Shown one piece after another: positions 1-6,317 of a stretch of 26,592 nucleotides of DNA (position 1 is its first letter; every line of letters starts with the position of its first letter). A program made the translations under genes and the position numbers. This stretch comes from JBFMAE01 sp040756085 (lineage in GTDB: Bacteria; Desulfobacterota; BSN033; UBA1163). The notes under the pieces were generated by a model, which was not told the DNA's origin, made no database searches, and saw only the letters and a list, made by a program, of their open reading frames with translations. The stretch lies in assembly GCA_040756085.1 (NCBI GenBank), contig JBFMAE010000389.1:1-26592 (forward strand), given 5' to 3'.

Positions 1-1
1 T

Positions 2-325
2 TTGGTGGAAGACTATTACCTCATTCACAAACACATTACCTATCCTGTGGAAGAAGGGGAAAGGATGATTGGAACCATTACATTGAAGCAGGTGAAGGAG
101 ATCCCTCGGGAACGGTGGGTGGAGAAAACAGTCAGAGAAGTGATGAATCCCATCCATGGGGAGATGATGCTCGACCCGGAGGGGGAGGCCGTGGATGCCT
201 TACAGAAAATGATTCGGACCGGGGAGGGACGCCTTCCTGTGGTCCGAGACGGAAAGGTTTTGGGGATGATTACCCGGAGAGATATCCTCAACCTCCTCGA
301 GATCAAGACAGATCTGGTGGAGTAA
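2..325 (+). CDS. Site-2 protease family protein, C-terminal CBS-domain part (5' truncated)
   Basis: The reading frame is open to the left edge, so this is the C-terminal end of a longer gene; the first codon in view (TTG) is probably not the start. The 107 residues form a CBS-type module: a segment IGTITLKQVKEIP, then VREVMNPI and the pattern RLPVVRDGKVLGMITRRDIL near the end. Paired CBS domains sense adenine nucleotides. The pattern VEDYYLIH...YPV followed by TLKQVKEIPRE is typical, as I recall it, of the tail of M50-family intramembrane (site-2) metalloproteases carrying C-terminal CBS domains. The protease domain itself lies outside the window, so that part is inference. The TAA stop (323-325) lies inside the left end of a repeated palindromic element. 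Confidence 0.7.
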   Translation: MVEDYYLIHKHITYPVEEGERMIGTITLKQVKEIPRERWVEKTVREVMNPIHGEMMLDPEGEAVDALQKMIRTGEGRLPVVRDGKVLGMITRRDILNLLEIKTDLVE

Positions 326-427
326 ACCCCGCCGGAATTATTCTAAAATCTAACCCCGCTGCAGCCGCCGGCCCAGAGGGCCTCTGGCCCGGAGGGAGCA
401 ACAGGGCATTATTTCTAACGGGGTAAA
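322..427. repeat. Short palindromic element (MITE/REP-like), copy 1
   Basis: This stretch between the CBS gene and yihY begins GTAAACCCCG and ends TTTCTAACGGGGTAAA. The same two ends bound a second element at 9810-9919; the right-hand 17 bases TTTCTAACGGGGTAAAG (412-428 here, 9904-9920 there) are identical. GTAAA occurs at both outer ends in both copies. The core holds its own hairpin, CCGGCCCAGAGG (368-379) against CCTCTGGCCCGG (381-392) with one mismatch. The cores differ between the copies, so this is a diverged family rather than a recent duplication. It is too short to encode a transposase. The first GTAAA provides the TAA stop of the upstream gene. Confidence 0.6.
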
Positions 428-442
428 GAGAGAAAGAAACCC

Positions 443-1318
443 ATGACATCCATGAATTGGAAAAGATGGATTGCGGGAGAACTCCATTTCCTCTTCGATG
501 TCTTAAGAAAGTTCGACGGGGATCACGGACTCTTTCTCTCCGCCGGAATTACTTTCAATCTCCTCATCTGTGTCGTCCCGTTCATTCTACTCCTGCTGGC
601 TTTGATAGGGACTTACCTCTACAGCTCTCATGAGATATTGAGTCACCTCCGTCATTATCTGGAGAACATTGCTCCTTCTTTAGATCCAAGGATTATGGGG
701 AACGTCTTGAAGATCGTCCGGGATCGAAAAATTGTGGGGATCTTGGGCATCGGAGGGCTCATCTGGACCTCCACTTGGATGTTCAGCTCGCTGAGAACCT
801 CTCTCAATATTGTCTTTCAGGTCGAGCGGGGTCGAAGTATCCTCCGGGGGAAGGCGATCGATCTGTTGATGATCCTACTGGCCGGCATCTTTCTCCTGGT
901 GAGTATGGTTCTCACCTCGGCCGTCACCTTCCTTCAGAGTTACCGATTTCAATCGATAATCGACATCGGCCCGATCCTTCAATGGATATTGAAATATCTC
1001 GTTCCTTTTTTCTTCACGTTCTGGATGTGTTTTTTGATTTACAAAATCATCCCCAACAAAAAAATACAATTCAGGACAGCCCTTCAGGCCGCCTTCTTCA
1101 CCAGCTTGCTCTGGGAGGTGGCCAAACAACTGTTCGGATGGTATGTCATGCACCTGGGAAGATTCTCGATGGTCTATGGTTCTTTAAGCACTTTGACCAT
1201 ATTCTTTCTGTGGATTTATTACTCCTCGGCCATCCTGATCCTGGGAGGGGAGGTCGCCTTTCTGTTGGAGAAGAAAGGTTTTGATCAACGTCGATCATTC
1301 CGTCGAGGAAGGAAGTAG
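443..1318 (+). CDS. YihY/UPF0761 family inner-membrane protein
   Basis: This 291-residue polytopic membrane protein belongs to the YihY/virulence factor BrkB family, once mislabelled ribonuclease BN. The molecular function of the family is not settled. About six membrane segments are visible, near residues 32-60, 94-115, 140-165, 180-201, 212-235 and 248-275. Family hallmarks are the N-terminal LFLSAGITFNLLICVVPF segment, the WTSTWMFSSLRTSLNIVF segment near residue 108-125, and YGSLSTLTIFFLWIYYSS near the end. The tail is basic (QRRSFRRGRK) and cytoplasmic. The ATG at 443 is preceded by a modest GAGAGAAAG ribosome-binding sequence; an alternative ATG at 452 would remove only three residues. 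It stands alone between a repeat element and the convergent pfkA gene. Confidence 0.85.
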   Translation: MTSMNWKRWIAGELHFLFDVLRKFDGDHGLFLSAGITFNLLICVVPFILLLLALIGTYLYSSHEILSHLRHYLENIAPSLDPRIMGNVLKIVRDRKIVGILGIGGLIWTSTWMFSSLRTSLNIVFQVERGRSILRGKAIDLLMILLAGIFLLVSMVLTSAVTFLQSYRFQSIIDIGPILQWILKYLVPFFFTFWMCFLIYKIIPNKKIQFRTALQAAFFTSLLWEVAKQLFGWYVMHLGRFSMVYGSLSTLTIFFLWIYYSSAILILGGEVAFLLEKKGFDQRRSFRRGRK

Positions 1319-1464
1319 GGTTCATTCCAACTCAACCTATCCATTTTTTAATCCCTTACCGACGTTTGAGGAAAAACCGATCGCCTATCAAGAGAATCAA
1401 GACCCCTTATACAGAAGGCTGCCAGATATTCAGAAACTCTCCGGACTGATCGATCGGAAAAGGA

Positions 1465-1480
1465 GAACCTGAGGAGGTTC
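1465..1480 (-). terminator. Possible weak terminator hairpin after pfkA
   Basis: GAACCT (1465-1470) pairs with AGGTTC (1475-1480) around a GAGG loop, 14 bases past the pfkA stop on the minus strand. On that strand it is followed by the pyrimidine-rich TCCTTTTCC rather than a clean T-run, so termination here is only plausible. Confidence 0.3.
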
Positions 1481-1494
1481 GAGAGAAAGAAAGG

Positions 1495-2463
1495 CTATTT
1501 GGACAGGACCCGAGCCAGTTCAAAGAGGTTCAGGTCCAAGGTTTTCTTATTGGTGACCACCTCGGCCAGAGGGATGGCCACAACCTCACCTCGGACGAGG
1601 CCCATCAGCACGCCATGCTCGCCCCGCGCCAGATATTCCGTGGCCGCAGCCCCCAAGCGGGTGGCCAGCAGGCGGTCGAAGGCGCTCGGTGCACCGCCCC
1701 GCTGAACATGTCCCAGAGTGGTTACCCGCAATTCAAAACTCAGCTCGCGATGTTCCTGAAAGTGCTTGGCCAGTTTCTGGGCATTGAAGTGGGCTCCTTC
1801 CGAAACGACGACCAGGGCGTGTGTTTTCCCTCGATCGTAAGCTGATCTTAGTTCGGCAGCGACCGCCTCTGGATCTGTCTCCACTTCAGGAATGATGATG
1901 GTTTCGGCTCCACCTGCGATACCCGCCATCAGGGCCAAATAGCCACAATCCCGGCCCATGACTTCAACGAGGAAGGCCCTTTGATGCGACGAAGCAGTGA
2001 CCTTTAGCCGGTCGATGGCTTCCAGGGCGATGTTGAGAGCTGTATCCACTCCAATGGTGATCTCTGACCCGTAGAGATCGTTGTCGATCGTGGAGGCGAC
2101 ACCGATCACCGGATACCCTTTCAGAGAGAGGGCATGGGCTCCCGTCTGAGATCCATTTCCACCGATCACCACCAGCCCCTCGATCCCATGCTGATCAAGA
2201 ACCTTTAAGGCTTTCCGCTGCCCTTCGTCGGTCCTAAATTCGAGGGATCGGGTACTTCCCAATATCGTGCCTCCCTGCTGGATGATGTGACTCACGGCTC
2301 GTAGCCCCAGCTCTACCACGCTGCCAGAGATCAATCCAGCATAGCCCCGACGAATGCCAAAAACCTCCCACCCTTTCTCAATTCCGGTCCGCACGACAGC
2401 CCGGATCGCCGCATTCATTCCAGGGGCATCTCCCCCGCTCGTCAATACTGCAATCCGTTTCAT
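1495..2463 (-). CDS. pfkA: ATP-dependent 6-phosphofructokinase
   Basis: This is a 322-residue group A phosphofructokinase, the usual bacterial length, converting fructose 6-phosphate and ATP to fructose 1,6-bisphosphate in the cytoplasm. Residues line up with E. coli PfkA numbering: GGDAPG (10-15), TRSLEFR near residue 72, the catalytic TIDND (125-129, D127 the base), SSHQR ending at R162, VEVMGR (166-171). Glycine at 104 and a non-lysine (Ser) at 124 point to ATP rather than pyrophosphate as donor. The odd feature is residue 103: the family motif GGDGS reads GGNGS, replacing the aspartate that coordinates magnesium. The codon is AAT where GAT is expected, a single base. It lies 58 bp after the glgP remnant on the same strand; pyk lies divergently nearby, so three carbon-storage and glycolysis genes are grouped. 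Confidence 0.95.
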   Translation of the reverse strand: MKRIAVLTSGGDAPGMNAAIRAVVRTGIEKGWEVFGIRRGYAGLISGSVVELGLRAVSHIIQQGGTILGSTRSLEFRTDEGQRKALKVLDQHGIEGLVVIGGNGSQTGAHALSLKGYPVIGVASTIDNDLYGSEITIGVDTALNIALEAIDRLKVTASSHQRAFLVEVMGRDCGYLALMAGIAGGAETIIIPEVETDPEAVAAELRSAYDRGKTHALVVVSEGAHFNAQKLAKHFQEHRELSFELRVTTLGHVQRGGAPSAFDRLLATRLGAAATEYLARGEHGVLMGLVRGEVVAIPLAEVVTNKKTLDLNLFELARVLSK

Positions 2464-2484
2464 TTTCTCTCGAGATTCAATTCA

Positions 2485-2512
2485 GAGTTGATCCATTCAA
2501 GGGGATCAACTC
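2485..2512 (-). other. Perfect hairpin between glgP remnant and pfkA
   Basis: GAGTTGATCC (2485-2494) and GGATCAACTC (2503-2512) form a perfect 10-bp inverted repeat with an 8-base loop. It sits just after the glgP-remnant stop and 22 bp before the pfkA start on the minus strand. No T-run follows, so it could be an operator, an mRNA-processing hairpin or an inefficient terminator. The sequence alone does not decide. Confidence 0.5.
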
Positions 2513-2521
2513 GCTAACCCT

Positions 2522-2875
2522 TCAACGAAAATAGGCGTTCAGGACATCCTGCTGAAGCATCCTCTGGGTATTGAAGAAAGAATCGTTCAGGGCAATGGTC
2601 TGACACATCACGTCAATAAACCGATCTCGATGATCGTAGAAAAGCGGAAGAATCACCCGTTCCAGTTTGTCGTAAAGGGCCTCCGCATCTTTGGAGGGGT
2701 CACGGCCTTCTCCCTTGAGGTGGAGAACGGTCATCGCAGCCATCGGAATATGGAGATCAGCAGCGGAGCGAATCGTATCTCCAGCCAGAACCCCCAGCCC
2801 ACCGCTATAAGTCGGCATTCCAGGCACCAAAGCGATCTCCATTGAAAAATAAGCAATCGTTCGTTTATCCATCAC
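2522..2875 (-). pseudogene. glgP: Alpha-glucan (glycogen) phosphorylase remnant with internal deletion
   Basis: The 117-residue frame joins the two ends of an alpha-glucan phosphorylase. Residues 3 to about 54 match the N-terminus of the family (IAYFSMEIAL, then PTYSGGLGVLAGDTIRSAADL). From about residue 56 it continues as the extreme C-terminus (DAEALYDKLERVILPLFY, RDRFIDVM, IALNDSFFNTQRM, LNAYFR). The intervening catalytic body, several hundred residues with the pyridoxal-phosphate lysine, is absent. The join keeps the frame and falls near 2706-2712. The product cannot phosphorolyse glycogen. Either the chromosome carries an in-frame deletion or the assembler collapsed the gene. It lies upstream of pfkA on the same strand, as expected for a gene feeding glucose 1-phosphate into glycolysis. 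Confidence 0.75.
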
Positions 2876-2906
2876 GTTTTTTCCTCAACCCTTCTATCAT
2901 TTCAGT

Positions 2907-2934
2907 TTTTTACACAAAACATCTTCTAAGTCAA
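2907..2934 (-). promoter_or_regulatory. Candidate sigma-70 promoter for the glgP-remnant/pfkA unit
   Basis: Reading the minus strand, TTGACT (2934-2929) is followed after 16 bases by TAAAAA (2912-2907), about 35 bp before the ATG at 2875. The -35 box is good and the -10 box is poor. Confidence 0.3.
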
Positions 2935-2939
2935 CCCTT

Positions 2940-3031
2940 CGACTTCCCGACCTGAAGGCCGGGGCTTGGGCGCCGCCGAATGGGTCAATGATTTTAAAAA
3001 AGCGCTCTGGGGGACATAGGACGGGAAGTCG
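2940..3031. repeat. Imperfect palindromic element, 10-bp terminal inverted repeats
   Basis: CGACTTCCCG (2940-2949) and CGGGAAGTCG (3022-3031) are perfect inverted repeats bounding 92 bp in the divergent glgP/pyk intergenic region. The interior is GC-rich on the left (GGCCGGGGCTTGGGCGCC) and AT-rich in the middle, unlike its surroundings. No coding frame in it is convincing. Its ends differ from those of the 322-427 and 9810-9919 element, so it would be a second family. It lies directly upstream of the pyk promoter. Confidence 0.45.
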
Positions 3032-3056
3032 TTTCCGGTCACAGGAACAAATTTTA

Positions 3057-3084
3057 TGGACAGGCGAAAGACCTTTAGGATAAT
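3057..3084 (+). promoter_or_regulatory. Candidate sigma-70 promoter of pyk
   Basis: TGGACA (3057-3062) and GATAAT (3079-3084) are separated by 16 bp, each one base from consensus. Transcription would begin near 3091, giving a leader of about 60 bases before the pyk ATG. Confidence 0.45.
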
Positions 3085-3151
3085 ATTCATGTAAGCCCCC
3101 ATCGCCGGTCCTTTTAGGTTAGGAATAATCAAAGGGAGGAATATCAAACTT

Positions 3152-4579
3152 ATGGCAGAAGGAAAAGAGAAAAAGACAAAGATCGTTTGTACCATCGGTC
3201 CGGCAAGCGAGTCTTCTCAAACCCTGGAGGCTTTGATCCAGGGGGGGATGAATGTGGCACGTCTCAATTTCTCCCATGGGACGCATGAGGAGCATTTGAA
3301 GAAGATTAAAACTCTTCGGGAGATCGCTGATCGGTTGAAAAAGACCATAACGATCCTTCAGGATCTTTCAGGGCCTAAAATCCGGGTGGGGAAGGTGAAG
3401 GAGGGAGGGGTGGAGTTGAGACAGGGAGAAGAATTTTCCCTCACCAACCGAAATATTCTTGGTGACGAGAAGGAAGCCTCTGTCACTTATCCTGCCCTTC
3501 CAAAAGAGGTGAAACCCCGCGATACGCTTCTTCTCTCCGATGGAACCATCGAACTCCAGGTATTGGAAACGAACGGACAGGATATTCGGTGCCGGGTGGT
3601 CATCGGGGGGGTATTGACTTCCCACAAGGGGATTAACTTTCCGACCGGAACCATTCTCGCTGAACCCTTTACGGAGAAAGACCGTGAAGATCTTCTCTTC
3701 GGTATTCAACATGGAGTGGACCTGATCAGTCTCTCCTACGTCAGGAATGCCTCAGATATCGGAGGAGTCAAAAGGTTTTTAAAAGAGAAATCCATTCCTC
3801 TTCCTGTGATTGCCAAGATTGAGAGAAGAGATGCCTTAGAGAATATCGATGAAATTCTCTTCGCCTCGGACGGAATCATGGTTGCCCGAGGCGATCTGGG
3901 CGTGGAAACTCCGATCGAAAAAATACCGAATGTCCAGAAAATGCTGATCCAGAAGGCAAACGCCCTTGGGAAACCGGTGATCACTGCCACCCAGATGCTC
4001 CGATCCATGGTCGATCAAACCCGTCCCACAAGGGCGGAGGTGACGGACGTGGTCAATGCGATCTATGATGGCACGGATGCGGTCATGCTCTCTGAAGAGA
4101 CCGCCAGCGGTCGATTTCCCGTTGAGGCGGTTCAGATGATGGCCAAGATTGCCCAGGCGGCTGAAGAGCAGTTTCCTTTTGAACAGTTTTTAAGGCGAGA
4201 GATGGAAGAAACAACAGAACTCCCGCAGGCGATCAGTCATGCCGCCTCTTTTTTGGCGGGGAGAGTGGGAGCAGTGACCGTCATCGTGCCCACTGAGTCT
4301 GGTAGCACAGCAAGATGGGTATCGAGACTTCGTCCTCGGCAACCGATCCTTGCTCTGAGCCGACATCTCTCCACGGTCAGAAGTCTTAATCTCTGCTGGG
4401 GTGTTTATCCTTTTCTTGTCCCGGAGTGGAAGGATACGGATGATATGCTGGAGAGGTCGAAAAGAATCCCGAAAGAATTAGGGATGGCCTCAGCAGGAGA
4501 TAGGATCGTCATCATCGCCGGGGTACCCATCAGCATTCCAGGGACGACCAACCTCATCAAAGTGGAGATTGTAGAGTAG
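3152..4579 (+). CDS. pyk: Pyruvate kinase
   Basis: This 475-residue cytoplasmic enzyme converts phosphoenolpyruvate and ADP to pyruvate and ATP, the last step of glycolysis. The N-terminus KTKIVCTIGPAS and the following NVARLNFSHGTHEEH are textbook. DLSGPKIRVG follows, then the B domain, then the active-site stretch AKIERRDALENIDEI with the catalytic lysine, MVARGDLGVE binding the metal, and the ITATQMLRSM signature. The C-terminal domain ends VIIAGVPISIPGTTNLIKV. The length matches the bacterial family and nothing is missing. The ATG at 3152 follows an AGGGAGGA ribosome-binding site at about 3135-3142. It is divergent from the glgP-remnant/pfkA unit. Confidence 0.97.
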   Translation: MAEGKEKKTKIVCTIGPASESSQTLEALIQGGMNVARLNFSHGTHEEHLKKIKTLREIADRLKKTITILQDLSGPKIRVGKVKEGGVELRQGEEFSLTNRNILGDEKEASVTYPALPKEVKPRDTLLLSDGTIELQVLETNGQDIRCRVVIGGVLTSHKGINFPTGTILAEPFTEKDREDLLFGIQHGVDLISLSYVRNASDIGGVKRFLKEKSIPLPVIAKIERRDALENIDEILFASDGIMVARGDLGVETPIEKIPNVQKMLIQKANALGKPVITATQMLRSMVDQTRPTRAEVTDVVNAIYDGTDAVMLSEETASGRFPVEAVQMMAKIAQAAEEQFPFEQFLRREMEETTELPQAISHAASFLAGRVGAVTVIVPTESGSTARWVSRLRPRQPILALSRHLSTVRSLNLCWGVYPFLVPEWKDTDDMLERSKRIPKELGMASAGDRIVIIAGVPISIPGTTNLIKVEIVE

Positions 4580-4632
4580 ATTTTAAACTGCCTGGCATCT
4601 CCATCTGGATATCCATTGAGGAGTTAGATATT

Positions 4633-4661
4633 TTGACATATCAAAGTGTAATTGGTAAACT
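4633..4661 (+). promoter_or_regulatory. Sigma-70 promoter of the two-component operon
   Basis: A perfect TTGACA (4633-4638) and TAAACT (4656-4661) are separated by 17 bp, just upstream of the histidine kinase. The predicted start is near 4668, leaving a short leader that contains the GGAGG at 4682-4686. Confidence 0.55.
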
Positions 4662-4693
4662 GAATCTATAAATCGACGGATGGAGGCTCTTCT

Positions 4694-6196
4694 TTGAGGC
4701 TCGGGACGAAACTGACTCTCTATCTTTCCCTCATCATCATTCTTGTGCTGTCAGGGTATGGGTATTTCCATATTCTGTCCCGGCGGGATATTCTCATCAA
4801 AAAGATGGAGGCAGAGGTGAGGAGTATTGGCCTGACCCTGAAGGTTGCTCTCGAGAAAATATCGCTCCCGAGGGAGATGGAGTATGTCCAGGATCTGGTC
4901 GATGCCGTTGAAGAACATGAAAAGACCTTAAATGTCATCGTTTACCACCAAGGGAAAGATCTCATCTTTCGGTCCCGTACTTTAGAAGTAGGCATCGAAC
5001 CTTATCTCGAGATGATCAAAAGGTCGATTCGGGAAGATCGTGTACAAGAAGAATTTGGAGTTTATAAAAAAGTTCCTGTTTTTTCATACACCTTTCCTCT
5101 CAAAGACAGAAGAGGGAAGAACATCGGGGGTGTTTCCATCCTTCAACATACCTCTTTCATGGAGGAGGATATTAAGAAGGCAAAATGGAGCATTTTCATC
5201 ACGATCATTTTGCTCATCGGTGGAACGGTTGCAATGGTCCTTTTTGTCACAAGGAAATGGATTACTCTTCCCATCTCCAAACTGATGGAGGGGATAAAGA
5301 ATTTGGCAAAAGGGAATCTCCATTCTCAGATCGATTTAAAAAGAGGGGATGAACTCTCCGAAGTGGCCCAGGCGTTTAACCAAATGGCGATCGATTTAAG
5401 AGGGGCCCAGGAACGGATCATCCAGGAAGCTGAGACCAGACTGGAGCTGGAAAGGAGTCTCCGGCAGTCTGAGAAATTAGCCACCATTGGCCAATTGGCT
5501 TCTGGTTTGGCCCATGAGATCGGCACCCCTCTCAATATCATCGGCGGGAGGGCGGAATTGGCAAAGAGAAGGCTTGAGGACAAGGAAGGGGTACAGACAA
5601 ATTTGGATATTATTGTTCAGCAGACCGAAAGAATCACGAAAATCATCCAACAACTCCTCGGGTTTGTCAGAAAAAAGAGACCCGAGCAGAAGACGTTGGA
5701 GATCCATACCCTTTTGGAGACCACCCTCGATTTTCTCGGCCACCAGATTCAGAAACAGGAGGTGAGGGTGGTGAAAGAGATAAGCGATCATCTTCCTCCT
5801 GTGATCGGTGACCCAGACAAGCTCCAGCAAGTCTTTTTAAACCTCATCCTCAACGCAGTCCAGTCCATGCCCAGAGGGGGAATCCTTCGTCTTTCTGCCT
5901 CATCCGAATGGATTTCAAAAGAGGGTCTCGAAGATGGTCCCCGGCCCTATGTGGAGGTATGCGTGGAAGATACAGGCATGGGTATGGAGAGGGAAGTGAT
6001 GGAGAATATTTTCAATCCATTTTTCACAACGAAGGATACAGGAACAGGATTGGGATTAATGGTCAGCCAGGGTATCGTTCACGACCATGAAGGATGGATT
6101 GAAGTAAAGAGTGAGGTGGGAAAAGGCTCCGTGTTTAAAGTTTATCTTTCCTCTTTACCCGCCTTCGCAGAAAGCCACGGGTTTACCCGTGAATGA
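4694..6196 (+). CDS. Membrane sensor histidine kinase (HAMP, HisKA, HATPase)
   Basis: This 500-residue sensor kinase autophosphorylates on histidine in response to a signal and passes phosphate to a response regulator, almost certainly the one encoded next. A first membrane helix spans about residues 8-27, an extracytoplasmic sensor domain about 28-163, and a second helix about 165-186. A HAMP linker with the ISKLMEGIKNLAKGNL and FNQMAIDL patterns follows. The phosphoacceptor is H274 in LAHEIGTPLN. The ATP-binding domain shows the N box (NLILNAVQSMPRGG), the G1 box (EDTGMGM), the F box (FNPFFTTKDTGTGLGL) and the G2 region. The arrangement resembles NtrB/AtoS kinases that drive sigma-54 regulators. 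The TTG at 4694 is chosen as start because GGAGG stands seven bases upstream. The ligand is unknown. Confidence 0.93.
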   Translation: MRLGTKLTLYLSLIIILVLSGYGYFHILSRRDILIKKMEAEVRSIGLTLKVALEKISLPREMEYVQDLVDAVEEHEKTLNVIVYHQGKDLIFRSRTLEVGIEPYLEMIKRSIREDRVQEEFGVYKKVPVFSYTFPLKDRRGKNIGGVSILQHTSFMEEDIKKAKWSIFITIILLIGGTVAMVLFVTRKWITLPISKLMEGIKNLAKGNLHSQIDLKRGDELSEVAQAFNQMAIDLRGAQERIIQEAETRLELERSLRQSEKLATIGQLASGLAHEIGTPLNIIGGRAELAKRRLEDKEGVQTNLDIIVQQTERITKIIQQLLGFVRKKRPEQKTLEIHTLLETTLDFLGHQIQKQEVRVVKEISDHLPPVIGDPDKLQQVFLNLILNAVQSMPRGGILRLSASSEWISKEGLEDGPRPYVEVCVEDTGMGMEREVMENIFNPFFTTKDTGTGLGLMVSQGIVHDHEGWIEVKSEVGKGSVFKVYLSSLPAFAESHGFTRE

Positions 6197-6205
6197 ATAC
6201 GAAAA

Positions 6206-6270
6206 GGGTAACCCTCCGAAGCTTTAGCACAGGAGGGTCCTGTTTCGGCGGGTTTCGCCTGACGAAGCAG
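6206..6270. other. Stacked hairpins between kinase and regulator genes
   Basis: Several inverted repeats crowd this spacer. CACGGGT/ACCCGTG (6176-6191) overlaps the kinase stop region. ACCCTCC (6211-6217) pairs with GGAGGGT (6232-6238), and the loop itself contains GCTTTAGC. CTGTTTCG (6240-6247) pairs with CGAAGCAG (6263-6270), with one G-U pair and an inner GCG/CGC. None is followed by a T-run, so full termination is unlikely. They could lower regulator output relative to kinase, or be remains of a small palindromic element. Confidence 0.45.
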
Positions 6271-6317
6271 TTGGAGTCACGGCTTTGGCCATGTGGCTCC
6301 ACAAGAGGAAGTCAAGG

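Noticed and set aside
1281..1472. 63-codon frame after yihY
   Set aside because: It starts inside the yihY end, has no ribosome site and no family resemblance.
2926..3195. 89-codon minus-strand frame upstream of pyk
   Set aside because: It covers the palindromic element and overlaps the pyk start in antisense; composition looks non-coding.
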